Positions 45,118 to 54,004 of a stretch of 54,004 nt of DNA are shown piece by piece. The notes below the pieces were generated by a model. That model had not been told where the DNA came from and did not search any database. It was given only the letters and a program-made list of their open reading frames with translations. Location: NCBI GenBank assembly GCA_023424215.1, contig JAFAEC010000152.1, positions 1 through 54,004 on the forward strand, read 5' to 3'. The position numbers were made by a program, and so were the translations under genes. The DNA is from Pseudomonadota bacterium. Its GTDB lineage: Bacteria; Pseudomonadota; Alphaproteobacteria; Caulobacterales; Caulobacteraceae. The first letter of the stretch is position 1, and each line of letters begins with the position of its first letter.

Positions 45118-48100
45118 TCGGCGGCCTCCAGGTCAGGTTCGGCGGCTTTGTCGAACCAGTTGATCGCGCTCATCTTGCGAATGACCACGAACTCGTCGCG
45201 GTTGGCCCCGACGGTGCCGTAGTAGTTGAAGCCGTAGGCCAACTGGGCGTAGCCGCCGATCATGTGGGTCGGCTTCATGTTGATGCGGGTGATCGAGTTG
45301 TGCACCCCGCCGCGCTGGCCGGTCAGCTCGGAGCCGACCGTGTTCACCAGCTTTTCCTGGGCGTGGTACATGATCGCGGTGCCGGCCATGACACGCTGGG
45401 AGACGATGGCCCGGGCGGTGACCGCGCCGTTGACGTTGAAGGCCTCGATCCAGTCATTGTCCTCGATGCCGGCCTGTTTCGCATCCGTCTCGCTGATCCA
45501 GATCACCGGCCCGCCGCGGTTGAGGCTGAGCAGGATCAGGTTCTCGGCGTAGGTCGAGTGGATGCCCCACTTCTGGTGCGGCGTGAGGATGTTGAGCAGG
45601 ATCTCGGCGTTGCCGTTGGGCAGCTTGCCGTGCACGGCGCGCACCGTGCGGGTGTCGATGGGAGGCCGCCAGGTGACGAAGCCTTCCCCGAAGGCCCGCA
45701 TCCAGTGGTGGTCCTGGTAGAGCTGCTGGCGGCCGGTCAGGGTCCGCCACGGGATGCGCTCGTGCACATTGGTGTAGCCGGCGTTGTAGCAGACGTGCTC
45801 GGATTCCAGCCCCGACCAGGTCGGCGACGAGATGATCTTGCGCGGCTGGGCGACCACGTCGCGGAAGCGGATCTTCTCCTCCTCCTTGCCCTCGGCCAGG
45901 TGGGCGTGATCCAGGCCGGTGACCGTCGACAGCGCCTGCCAGGCCTTGACCGCCACCTCGCCGTTGGTCTCCGGGGCCAGCGTCAGGATGGTCTCGCAGG
46001 CGTCGATGTCGGTGAGGATGCGCGGCCGGCCCTTGCCCGGCCCTTCCTCGGCGACGACGCCGTTGAGGCCGGCCAGCAGCTTCACCTCGGAGTCGGTGTT
46101 CCACTGGATGCCCTTGCCGCCGTTGCCCAGCTTCTCCAGCGCCGGGCCCAGCGAGGTGAATTTGGCGTAGGTCTGCGCATAGTCGCGCTCGACGAGCGAG
46201 ACATTGGCCATGGTCCGGCCGGGGACGGGATCGCACTCGCCCTTGTCCCAGCGCTTCGGCTCATAGGGCTGGGCCAGCTCCTGGGCCGTGTCGTGCATGA
46301 TCGGGGTCAGCACCAGGTCGTGCTCGACCCCCAGCACCTCGGGCGCCACGTCGGAGAATTTCCTCGCGATGGTGCGGAAGATGTCCCAGTCGCTCTTCGC
46401 CTCCCAGACCGGATCCACCGCCGCGGTCAGCGGGTGGATGAAGGGGTGCATGTCCGAGGTGTTGAGGTCGTGCTTCTCGTACCAGGTGGCGGTGGGCAGG
46501 ACGACGTCGGCGTACATGCTGGTGGTCGACATGCGGAAGTCGATATTGACCATCAGGTCCAGCTTGCCGACCGGGGCGTCGTCGCGCCAGACGACCTCCT
46601 GCGGCTTCTCGCGGCCGTCCTCGCCGAGGTCGACGCCGACCACGCCGTGCAGGGCGCCGACGAGGTGCTTGAGGAAATACTCGTGCCCCTTGCCGCTGGC
46701 CCCCAGCACGTTGGAGCGCCAGAAGAACATGTTGCGCGGCCAGTTCCGCGGATTGTCCGGATCGACGCAGGACAGTTTCAGCCCGCCGCTCTTCAGCCGG
46801 TCCGAGATGAAGGTCTTCGGGTCGGCGCCGGTGTCGAAGATCTCCTTGCCGATGCTGAGCGGGTTGGTCTCGAGCTGCGGCGCGGTCGGCAGCCAGCCCA
46901 TGCGCTCCGCGCGGACGTTGAAGTCGATCATGCTGCCCGACCAGTCGCCCTCGGGCGCGGTCGGCGACAGGATCTCCTCGATCCGCAGGCTTTCGTAACG
47001 CCACTGGTCGGTGTGGGCGTAGAAGAAGCTGGTGCCGTTCATGAACCGGGTCGGGCGCAGCCAGTCCAGCGCGAAGGCCAGCGGCAGCCAGCCGGTCTGG
47101 GGCCGCAGCTTCTCCTGCCCGACGTAGTGGGCCCAGCCGCCGCCGGACTGGCCGATGCAGCCGCACATCACCAGCATGGAGATGATGCCGCGGTAGGCCA
47201 TGTCCATGTGGTACCAGTGGTTCAGACCGGCCCCGAGGATGACCATGGAGCGGCCGCGGGTCTTCTCGGCCACCTCGGCGAACTCGCGGGCCGTGGCGAT
47301 GATGGCCTCGCGCGGCACGCCGGTGACGTTCTCGGCCCAGGCCGGGCTGAACGGCGCGTCGTCGTCGTAGGTCGCGGCGACGTTGCCTCCGCCGAACCCG
47401 CGATCGACGCCGTAGTTGGCGCAGAACAGGTCGAAGACGGTCGCGACCAGCGCCTCGCCGTCCTTCAGCTTGACCCGCTTGACCGGCACATTGCGGTCGA
47501 GGATCTGCTCGTGGCTGGTCGAGACAAAGGACTCGGGGGCCGTGCCGCCGAAATAGGGGAAGCCGACCGGCACGATCTCGTCGTGGTCCTCGGCCAGCGT
47601 CAGGCGCAGGCGGATGTCCTTGCCCTTGCCGTCCTTCTGCTCGAGGTTCCACTTGCCCGGGTCGCCCCAGCGGTGGCCCGACTGACCCTGCGGGCAGACG
47701 ATCTTGCCGCTGATCTCATCGATCCCGACCGCCTTCCAGTCCGGGTTGGCCTTCTCGCCGAGGTCTGCCCGGAAGTCGGCGGCGCGCACCATGCGGTCGG
47801 CGACCAGCCGGCCGTTGCGCTCGACCAGCTTCACCAGCAGGGGGAAGTCGGAATACTGGCGGCCGTATTCGGCGAAATAGGGCGCCTGCCGGTCGCAGTG
47901 GAACTCCTTCAGGATGACGTGGCCGAAAGCCAGGGCCAGGGCGGCGTCGGTCCCCTGCTTGGGGTGCAGCCACATGTCGGCGAACTTCGACGCCTCGGAA
48001 TAGTCCGGCGTGATGACGACGCTCTTGGTCCCCTTGTAGCGGACCTCCGAATAGAAGTGGGCGTCGGGCGACCGGGTCTGCGGGATGTTCGAGCCCCACA

Positions 48101-48851
48101 CCAGCAGGAAGCCGGCGTTGTACCAGTCCGCGCTCTCCGGCACGTCGGTCTGCTCGCCCCAGGTCTGCGGCGAGGACGGCGGCAGGTCGCAGTACCAGTC
48201 ATAGAAGCTCAGGATCGTCCCACCGAGCAGCGACAGGTAGCGGCTGCCGGCCGCGTAGGAGATCATCGACATGGCCGGGATCGGTGAGAAGCCGGCGATG
48301 CGGTCCGGGCCGTATTCCTTGATGGTGTGGGCGTTGGCGGCGGCGATCAACTCGGTCGCCTCGTCCCAGCCGGCCCGGATGAACCCGCCGCGCCCGCGCC
48401 GCGACACCCAGCTGTGGCGCTTGGCCGGATCGTCGACGATCGAGCGCCAGGCGGCCACCGGGGTCATCGTCTTGCGCGCCTCGCGCCAGTGGCGGAGCAG
48501 GCGGCCGCGGATCAGCGGGTATTTGATGCGCGTGCCGGAATACAGGTACCAGCTGTAGCTGGCGCCGCGGGGGCAGCCGCGCGGCTCATGGTTCGGCAGA
48601 TCGGGCCGGGTGCGCGGATAGTCGGTCTGCTGGGTCTCCCAGGTGACGATGCCGCCCTTGACGTAGATCTTCCACGAGCACGAGCCGGTGCAGTTCACCC
48701 CGTGGGTGGAGCGGACGATCTTGTCCGCCGCCCAGCGGGTTCGATAGGCGTCCTCCCAGTCCCTGTTCTCGCGCGTCGTCAGGCCGTGGCCGTCGGCGAA
48801 GGTCTCCCTGTCGCGACGGAAATAGGTCAGGCGATCGAGGAAGTGGCTCAT
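45114..48851 (-). CDS. narG: respiratory nitrate reductase alpha subunit (Mo-bisMGD)
   Basis: The 1245-residue catalytic subunit reduces nitrate to nitrite on the cytoplasmic side. The FS0 cluster ligands His50, Cys54, Cys58 and Cys93 are in STHGVNCTGSCSW and RGCPRG, with the same numbering as in E. coli NarG. The molybdenum-ligand Asp222 is in DWYCDLPPSSPQ. Further bis-MGD contacts appear in LLVWGSNIPQTRSPDAH. No twin-arginine signal is present, as expected for the membrane-bound, cytoplasm-facing type rather than NapA. Confidence 0.97.
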
Positions 48852-51634
48852 GACGGGCTGCCTTCCGCTTGGGCTGGGTGAGGAGGAGCAGGCGCGCGCC
48901 GCCCTTCGACGGCGCGGAGCAGGCCGCGCGGGCCGGCGTAGGCGACCCAGGTCAGGGCGGCGCAGCTGAGATAGAAGACCAGGAAGCCCCACAGCGCCGC
49001 TTCCGGCCCGCCGGTCGCGTCGATCGAGGCGCCGTAGGCCTTGGGTATGAAGAAGGCGCCGAAGGCGGCGACCGCCGAGGTGAAGCCGACGATGGCGGCG
49101 GCCTCGCGGTCCGCGCGCACCCGCTGCTCGGCGGCAGAGAGGGCGGGCGCCAGCCGCGCCGTCTCCAGCGTCATGATCGGACCGATCATCTGGAAGGTGG
49201 AGGCGTTGCCGACCCCGGTGAGGAAGAACAGGGCCAGCACGCTGCCGAAGAAGGCCGGGAACGACTGGACCGACAGGGCCCAGAGCATGCCGCCGACGGC
49301 GAGGATCATGCCGACGAACACCCACAGGGTGACGCGCGCGCCGCCCCAGCGGTCCGAGACCCAGCCGGTGCCTGCCCGTGACAGCGCTCCGATCAGCGGT
49401 CCGAGGAAGACGTACTGCATGGCGTTCACCTCGGGGAACACCAGCCGGGCCAGCAGCGGGAAGCCGGCCGAGAAGCCGATGAACGAGCCGAAGGTGCCGG
49501 TGTAGAGCCAGCACATCAGCCAGTTGTGGGTGCGCCGGAAGATCGCCGCCTGGTCCGCGAACGAGGCCTTGGCCGAGGCGATGTCGTTCATGCCGAACCA
49601 GGCCGCCAGGGTCCCCAGCATGATGAAGGGGACCCAGATGAAGCCGGCGTTCTGGGCCCAGACGCGGGCGCCGTCGTCGGCGATCTGGGCCTGTCCGCCC
49701 AGCGCCCCGAACACCGAGAAGGTGACCACGATCGGCACCAGGAACTGCATCAGGCTGACGCCGAGATTGCCGAGGCCGGCGTTCAGCGCGAGGGCGTTGC
49801 CGCGCTCGGCCTTGGGGAAGAAGAAGCCGATGTTGGCCATGGACGAGGCGAAGTTGCCGCCGCCGAAGCCGCACAGCAGGGCCAGCACGAGGAAGATCAG
49901 GTACGGCGTGTCCGGGTCCTGCACGGCGTAGCCGATGCCGAAGGCGGGGATCAGCAGCGAGGCGGTCGACACCGCCGTCCACAGCCGCCCGCCGAATACC
50001 GGCACCATGAAGGCGTAGAAGATGCGGAAGGTCGCGCCGGACAGCCCGGGCAGGGCCGCCAGCCAGAACAGCTGGTCGGTGGTGAAGGCGAAGCCGAGCC
50101 GCGGCAACTGGGCCACCACCACGCTCCACACCATCCAGACGGCGAAGGCGAGCAGCAGGCAGTAGGTCGAAATCCACAGGTTCCGCTGCGCCACCGCGCG
50201 TCCGGTCGTGCGCCAGAACTCCGCGTCCTCGGGCCGCCAGTCGGCCAGCACCCCGGCGCGGGCCTTGCGCAGCCGGTCCAGCATCGGCTTCGCCGGCTCG
50301 TGGATCGGCTCCATCTCGGGAAGCTCGGGCAGGCCGGTGATCGCCCGGCCCTCGCGCAGGGCGGTCGCCTCCATCTGCCGGACGGCGAAATGCATCCACA
50401 GCAGCGACACCGTGACGATCAGGAACAGCAGGGCGAAGCAGCTGGTCCAGATGCCGGTCAGGTCGTTCATCACCCCGAACACCAGCGGCAGGACGAAGCC
50501 GCCGAGGCCGCCGACCATGCCAACCAGCCCGCCCACGGCGCCGATCTGCTTCGGGTAGTAGACCGGGATGTGCTTGAACACGGCCGCCTTGCCCAGGCTC
50601 ATGAAGAAGCCGAGCACGAAGATGGCCACGAGGAAGGGGATCAGCCCCATCGAGGTGGAGAAGCTGATCGGCCCGCGGACGCCGTGGATGGTGTAGTCCG
50701 TCGGCGGATAGGACAGCATGAACAGGCACAGGGCCGAGACGCCGAACGTCCAGTACAGTACCGCCCGGGCGCCGTACCTGTCCGACAGTCGGCCCCCGTA
50801 GATGCGGAACAGGCTGGCCGGCACGGAATAGAAGGCGGCCAGCATGCCCGCCGTCTTCACGTCGAGGCCGTAGACGCCGATCAGGTAGCGCGGCAGCCAC
50901 AGGGCCAGCGCGACGAAGGCCCCGAAGACGAAGAAGTAGTAGAGGGCGAAGCGCCAGACCTGAATGTTCTTCAGCGCCGCTAACTGGGCGCCGGCGGACT
51001 GGGCCGGGCGGCCCTCGCGACGGCGGGCGACCGTTTCGGGATCGTCGCGGGTGACGAGGTAAAAGACGACGGCGGCGACCGCGAGCACGCCGGCCCAGAT
51101 CTGCGCCACCGCCTGCCAGCCCCAGGCCACCATCACCACGGAGGCGAGGAATTTGGTCACCGCGGCGCCGACGTTGCCGGCGCCGAAGATGCCGAGCGCG
51201 GTGCCCTGCTGGCCCGGCGGGAAGAACTTCGGCACGTAGGCGACGCCGACCGCGAAGGCGCCGCCGGCGAGGCCGACGCCGAGCGCCGCCAGCAGCATCT
51301 CGGAATAGCTGTCCGCCCACGACAGCAGCAGCGTCGCCAGGGCGGCCGTCAGCATGACCAGCGCCAGCATGCGCCGGCCGCCGAGCTGTTCGGTCCAGAC
51401 GCCGAGTGCGACCCGCACGAGCGAGCCGGTGAGGATGGGGGTGCCGACGAGCAGGCCGAACTGGGTCTCGGACAGACCGAGTTGGTCCTTCATCCCGAGC
51501 CCGATGATCGAGAAGATCGTCCAGACGGCGAAGCAGATGGTGAAGGCGAGAGTGCTCGCCCACAGCGCCGTTCTGCCTCCCTCCGCCGGGGTCTCCATCC
51601 CGAGCGTGCCCTCCGCGGCTTCCTTCGGGGACAT
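48848..51634 (-). CDS. narK: fused NarK1-NarK2 nitrate/nitrite transporter
   Basis: The 928-residue protein is two complete 12-TM MFS transporters in one chain. The first half (about 15-430) has the nitrate signature GAGNVGAAVTKFLASVV; the second (about 495-900) has NAGLGNLGVSLMQFLVPIVV. A polar linker of about 60 residues (MEPIHEPAKPMLDRLRKARAG) joins them. In Paracoccus a similar fusion combines a nitrate/proton symporter with a nitrate/nitrite antiporter; the same division is inferred here. ATG 51634 has AAGGGGGG upstream and is preferred over TTG 51652. It overlaps narG as ATGA, so it leads the nar operon. Confidence 0.94.
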   Translation of the reverse strand: MSPKEAAEGTLGMETPAEGGRTALWASTLAFTICFAVWTIFSIIGLGMKDQLGLSETQFGLLVGTPILTGSLVRVALGVWTEQLGGRRMLALVMLTAALATLLLSWADSYSEMLLAALGVGLAGGAFAVGVAYVPKFFPPGQQGTALGIFGAGNVGAAVTKFLASVVMVAWGWQAVAQIWAGVLAVAAVVFYLVTRDDPETVARRREGRPAQSAGAQLAALKNIQVWRFALYYFFVFGAFVALALWLPRYLIGVYGLDVKTAGMLAAFYSVPASLFRIYGGRLSDRYGARAVLYWTFGVSALCLFMLSYPPTDYTIHGVRGPISFSTSMGLIPFLVAIFVLGFFMSLGKAAVFKHIPVYYPKQIGAVGGLVGMVGGLGGFVLPLVFGVMNDLTGIWTSCFALLFLIVTVSLLWMHFAVRQMEATALREGRAITGLPELPEMEPIHEPAKPMLDRLRKARAGVLADWRPEDAEFWRTTGRAVAQRNLWISTYCLLLAFAVWMVWSVVVAQLPRLGFAFTTDQLFWLAALPGLSGATFRIFYAFMVPVFGGRLWTAVSTASLLIPAFGIGYAVQDPDTPYLIFLVLALLCGFGGGNFASSMANIGFFFPKAERGNALALNAGLGNLGVSLMQFLVPIVVTFSVFGALGGQAQIADDGARVWAQNAGFIWVPFIMLGTLAAWFGMNDIASAKASFADQAAIFRRTHNWLMCWLYTGTFGSFIGFSAGFPLLARLVFPEVNAMQYVFLGPLIGALSRAGTGWVSDRWGGARVTLWVFVGMILAVGGMLWALSVQSFPAFFGSVLALFFLTGVGNASTFQMIGPIMTLETARLAPALSAAEQRVRADREAAAIVGFTSAVAAFGAFFIPKAYGASIDATGGPEAALWGFLVFYLSCAALTWVAYAGPRGLLRAVEGRRAPAPPHPAQAEGSPS

Positions 51635-51811
51635 GGCCCCCCCTTCCGTCAACTAAGACGCCTGGTTGCGCTACGGTTCCAGCATGCACGTCCGGAATCG
51701 TACGAACCTTGCTCCCCGAACCATGTTGGCGCGACAAAGCGACGCTTGCCAGAGGAACTCGTTGCCTCACGATATGTTTTTGCTTCGGGCTACGAAGCCA
51801 TGGGAGGGCGA
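51635..51811. promoter_or_regulatory. divergent nar/moaA control region
   Basis: This 177-base region must hold the promoters of the nar operon (minus) and moaA (plus). I see no clear FNR/NNR-type TTGAT-N4-ATCAA site. A perfect 6-bp inverted repeat, GCTTCG-GGCTA-CGAAGC, lies at 51782-51798, ending 13 bases before the chosen moaA start. It could act on translation initiation of moaA. No gene is present. Confidence 0.4.
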
Positions 51812-52843
51812 ATGGCGGAGGCCGGACTGATGGAGCTGGACGCGGCGCGCGCGCCGTCGCCCGCCCCGCCCTCGCTGGTCGACGGCTTCGGTCGCCGCTT
51901 CCGATATCTCCGCCTGTCGGTCACCGAGGTCTGCAACTTCCGCTGCGCCTACTGCCTGCCTGACGGCTACCGGGGGAAGGCCGACGGCTTCCTCGAACTC
52001 GACGAGATCGCCCGTCTTGTCAGGGGATTCGCCGCCCTGGGTGTGACCAAGGTTCGCCTGTCGGGCGGCGAGCCTTCGGTGCGGGCGGACCTTGACGACA
52101 TCATCGCAGCCGCGGCCGCGACGCCGGGGGTGATGAAGGTCGCCCTGACCACCAACGGCTGGCGGCTGGACCGTCGGGTGCGCGGCTGGCGGGACGCCGG
52201 CCTCAGCCACCTGAACGTCAGCATCGACTCGCTCGACCCCGCCGCCTTCGCGCGCCTCACAGGGCACGACCGGCTGGACGACATCCTCCGGGGCGTCGAT
52301 ACGGCGCTGGGGCTGGGCTTCGGGGCGGTGAAGCTGAACGCGGTGCTGCTGCGTGATACGGTCGACAGCGCCTTCGACCAGTTCGCCGACTGGCTGCGCC
52401 ACCGGCCCGCCACCGTGCGCTTCATCGAACTGATGCGCACCCTCGACAACGGCCCGTGGTTCGATGCCCAGCACGTGCGGGCCGAGGTGCTGGAACGCTG
52501 GCTGCGGGAGAGGGGCTGGACCGCCCGGCCGCGCCGCGCCGACGACGGCCCTGCGATCGAGTACGCCCATCCCGACTACGCCGGCCGGTTCGGCGTCATC
52601 GCCCCCTACGGCGCCGGCTTCTGCGACGGCTGCAATCGGCTGCGGGTGACCGCACGCGGCAAGCTGCGCCTGTGCCTGTTCGGGGAGGGCGGGGTGGACC
52701 TGCGCGATCTGCTGACGGACTCGGTGGCGCCGGAGCGGCTCGAGCAGCGTATTCTCGACGCCCTACCGACCAAGCAGCGCGGCCATGAGCTGATGCTGGG
52801 CCGCTCGGGAGACCTTCGGCGGATGGCCGACGTGGGCGGCTGA
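51812..52843 (+). CDS. moaA: GTP 3',8-cyclase (molybdenum cofactor biosynthesis protein A)
   Basis: MoaA is a radical-SAM enzyme that converts GTP to the 3',8-cyclic product in the first step of molybdenum cofactor synthesis. The 343-residue protein has the N-terminal cluster Cys41, Cys45, Cys48 (TEVCNFRCAYC), a SAM motif KVRLSGGEPSVRADL, the C-terminal cluster in GFCDGCNRLRVTARGKLRLCLFGE, and the C-terminal Gly-Gly. ATG 51812 has GGGAGG just upstream; ATG 51800 and ATG 51830 are possible. It is divergent from the nitrate reductase operon, whose catalytic subunit needs this cofactor. Confidence 0.94.
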   Translation: MAEAGLMELDAARAPSPAPPSLVDGFGRRFRYLRLSVTEVCNFRCAYCLPDGYRGKADGFLELDEIARLVRGFAALGVTKVRLSGGEPSVRADLDDIIAAAAATPGVMKVALTTNGWRLDRRVRGWRDAGLSHLNVSIDSLDPAAFARLTGHDRLDDILRGVDTALGLGFGAVKLNAVLLRDTVDSAFDQFADWLRHRPATVRFIELMRTLDNGPWFDAQHVRAEVLERWLRERGWTARPRRADDGPAIEYAHPDYAGRFGVIAPYGAGFCDGCNRLRVTARGKLRLCLFGEGGVDLRDLLTDSVAPERLEQRILDALPTKQRGHELMLGRSGDLRRMADVGG

Positions 52844-52857
52844 CGGGAAGGGCGGGG

Positions 52858-53598
52858 GTGGACGCAAGCACGATCCTGCTGATCGCCCTGCTGATGGGGG
52901 CGGCGGCGGCGCTTTACTCCTCCGTCGGCCACGGCGGGGCCTCCGCATACCTTGGCGTCATGGCCCTGTTCTCCCTGTCGCCGGAGGTGATGCGGCCCAC
53001 GGCGCTGGCCCTGAACCTGGTGGTCGCCGGCTACGGAGCCTGGCGCTACGTCCGCGCCGGGGAATTCAACCCGCGCCTGTTCCTCGCCTTCGCGGTCACG
53101 GCGATCCCCATGGCCTTCATCGGCGGTCGCATACAGGTGCCGCCGGAGATCTACCGGCCGATGCTCGGCGCCGTGCTCTGGTTCGCCGCGGCGCGGATGC
53201 TATGGCGGCCGACGGCCACGGCGGCGCGACCGGTTCGCGCACCGAGCCTCCAGGTCGCCTTGCCCGGCGGGGCGGCGCTGGGCCTGCTGGCCGGGCTGAC
53301 CGGCACCGGCGGCGGCATCTTCCTCAGCCCCCTGATCCTGCTGTTCGCCTGGGAGACGCCGCGTCACACCTCGGGCGTCGCGGCGGCCTTCATCCTGGTC
53401 AACTCGATCGCCGGGCTGGCGGGCCAGCTGACCCTGCTGCCGGCCCTGCCGCCGGAGCTGCCGATCCTCGTCGCGGCGGTGGCGGCGGGGGCGGTGCTGG
53501 GATCGTGGCTCGGCGTGCGCCGCTTGCCGCAGTCAGCGCTGCTGGTCACCCTGGGACTTGTGCTGGCGCTCGCCGGCGCCAAGCTGATCTTCACATGA
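52858..53598 (+). CDS. TauE/SafE-family membrane protein
   Basis: The 246-residue protein has about eight TM helices and the TauE/SafE features AAALYSSVGHGGASAYLGVMALF and GLTGTGGGIFLSPLILLF, two related halves. Family members export sulfite, sulfonates or other organic anions. Here it lies between moaA and mobA, so molybdate- or sulfur-related transport is possible but not shown. GTG 52858 is the start, with GGGAAGGG upstream; it is 14 bases after moaA. Confidence 0.84.
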   Translation: MDASTILLIALLMGAAAALYSSVGHGGASAYLGVMALFSLSPEVMRPTALALNLVVAGYGAWRYVRAGEFNPRLFLAFAVTAIPMAFIGGRIQVPPEIYRPMLGAVLWFAAARMLWRPTATAARPVRAPSLQVALPGGAALGLLAGLTGTGGGIFLSPLILLFAWETPRHTSGVAAAFILVNSIAGLAGQLTLLPALPPELPILVAAVAAGAVLGSWLGVRRLPQSALLVTLGLVLALAGAKLIFT

Positions 53599-54004
53599 GC
53601 CTGACGCCGCACGAGATCGCCGCCGTGGTGCTGGCCGGGGGCGAGGGCCGCCGGATCGGCGGGGCCAAGCCGCAGCGGATGCTGGCGGGGCGGACCCTGC
53701 TGGAACGGGCCGCGGCACAGGCTTCGACCTTCTCCGACCTGACCGCCGTGGCGGTGCGCGACCGCGCGCTGGCTGGGGTCCCCGACGACCTGACGCTGAT
53801 CGAGGACGCGCCGTGGGAGGGGCCGCTCGGCGGCCTCGCGGCGGCGCTGGCCTTCGCGCGGGCCCACGGCCGGGCGGCGGTGCTGACCCTGCCCTGCGAC
53901 ATGCCGCTGGTCCCTGCCGATCTCTCGTCGCGGCTGGCGGCGGCGCTCGGGGACCAGGGCGCGGCGCTGGCGGCGAGCGGCGGGCGGGTGCACCCGGTTT
54001 GCGG
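53595..54004 (+). CDS. mobA: molybdenum cofactor guanylyltransferase MobA, 5' part
   Basis: MobA attaches GMP to molybdopterin to make the MGD cofactor that NarG binds. The visible 136 residues have the nucleotide-binding AAVVLAGGEGRRIGGAKPQRMLAGRTLLERA, IEDAPWEGPLGGLAAALAFA, and TLPCDMPLVPADL with the metal-binding Asp. The gene runs off the right edge of the window. Its start overlaps the TauE stop (ATGA), linking it to moaA in one operon. Confidence 0.92.
   Translation, partial: MSLTPHEIAAVVLAGGEGRRIGGAKPQRMLAGRTLLERAAAQASTFSDLTAVAVRDRALAGVPDDLTLIEDAPWEGPLGGLAAALAFARAHGRAAVLTLPCDMPLVPADLSSRLAAALGDQGAALAASGGRVHPVC

Noticed and set aside
45264..48287. Long open frame of about 1007 codons antisense to narG.
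   Set aside because: It is a GC-rich shadow of narG, which has every catalytic residue. The antisense product is low-complexity and rich in Gly, Arg, Val and Leu with no domain.
51482..51811. Upstream extension of the moaA frame into the start of the transporter gene.
   Set aside because: It overlaps narK on the opposite strand and carries no MoaA sequence; homology begins after 51812.
51635..51811. FNR/NNR-type binding site before the nar operon.
   Set aside because: I searched for TTGAT-N4-ATCAA by eye. The nearest match, TTGGCGCGACAA, has the wrong spacing.

Overview
The window is very GC-rich, gene-dense DNA from an alphaproteobacterium. The gyrB product, the TonB-dependent receptors with alphaproteobacterial plug motifs, and the MoxR/DUF58/SpoIIM-like/RDD operon fit a Brevundimonas-like member of the Caulobacterales. 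That placement is inferred from protein character, not from a search. Almost every gene overlaps its neighbour by 1-14 bases (ATGA, GTGA, TGATG junctions), so most of the window is a set of long translationally coupled operons.

Layout. (1) 1-5.2 kb: a palindromic repeat, gyrB, a small secreted protein, an orphan C5-cytosine DNA methyltransferase divergent from a coiled-coil protein. (2) 4.9-9.4 kb: a minus-strand operon TonB receptor > YfiR-like periplasmic protein > CHASE8-type sensor hybrid histidine kinase > small Cys-rich secreted protein, with a strong hairpin in its leader. (3) 9.5-11.4 kb: ArsR regulator, AHSA1/SRPBCC protein, small membrane protein and two DUF1801 proteins behind a readable promoter. 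(4) 11.4-12.9 kb: tRNA-Arg(ACG), a PepSY-TM relic, and a cold-shock-like domain fused to a membrane protein. (5) 12.9-18.9 kb: operon DUF4129 > DUF4350 > MoxR > DUF58 > SpoIIM-like > RDD. (6) 19.1-40.6 kb: an accessory catabolic region with two carotenoid oxygenases, a feruloyl-CoA-synthase-like ligase, two more acyl-CoA ligases, three thiolase-family proteins, a PaaN-like aldehyde dehydrogenase, a nitronate-monooxygenase-like flavoprotein, two thioesterases, two DUF1295 membrane proteins, an SDR, a TonB receptor and a tandem HxlR regulator. (7) 40.6-54 kb: respiratory nitrate reduction (fused NarK, NarGHJI, a parvulin-type chaperone and two unknown small genes), divergent from moaA, a TauE-like exporter and the 5' part of mobA, which supply the molybdenum cofactor.

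The most interesting signal is in region 6. Five divergent transcription starts there (20579-, 20756+, 35309-, 38650-, 38775+) carry copies of a 16-base element close to CTTGCGTAAGAGGACC, sitting where a -35 box and spacer would be. This ties about sixteen genes into one probable regulon. Its likely controller is the tandem HxlR protein encoded inside it. The gene set reads as: outer-membrane uptake, oxidative alkene cleavage by carotenoid-oxygenase-type enzymes, aldehyde oxidation, CoA activation, and thiolase-type chain shortening of an unknown alkene-containing (phenylpropenoid, stilbenoid or isoprenoid) substrate. Acyl-CoA dehydrogenase and enoyl-CoA hydratase genes are not in the window, so the pathway is incomplete here and the substrate is a guess.

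A second point of interest is the YfiR/CHASE8 operon. It pairs a YfiR-type periplasmic protein with a kinase that carries the same kind of periplasmic sensor as the diguanylate cyclase YfiN, but has kinase and receiver domains in place of GGDEF.
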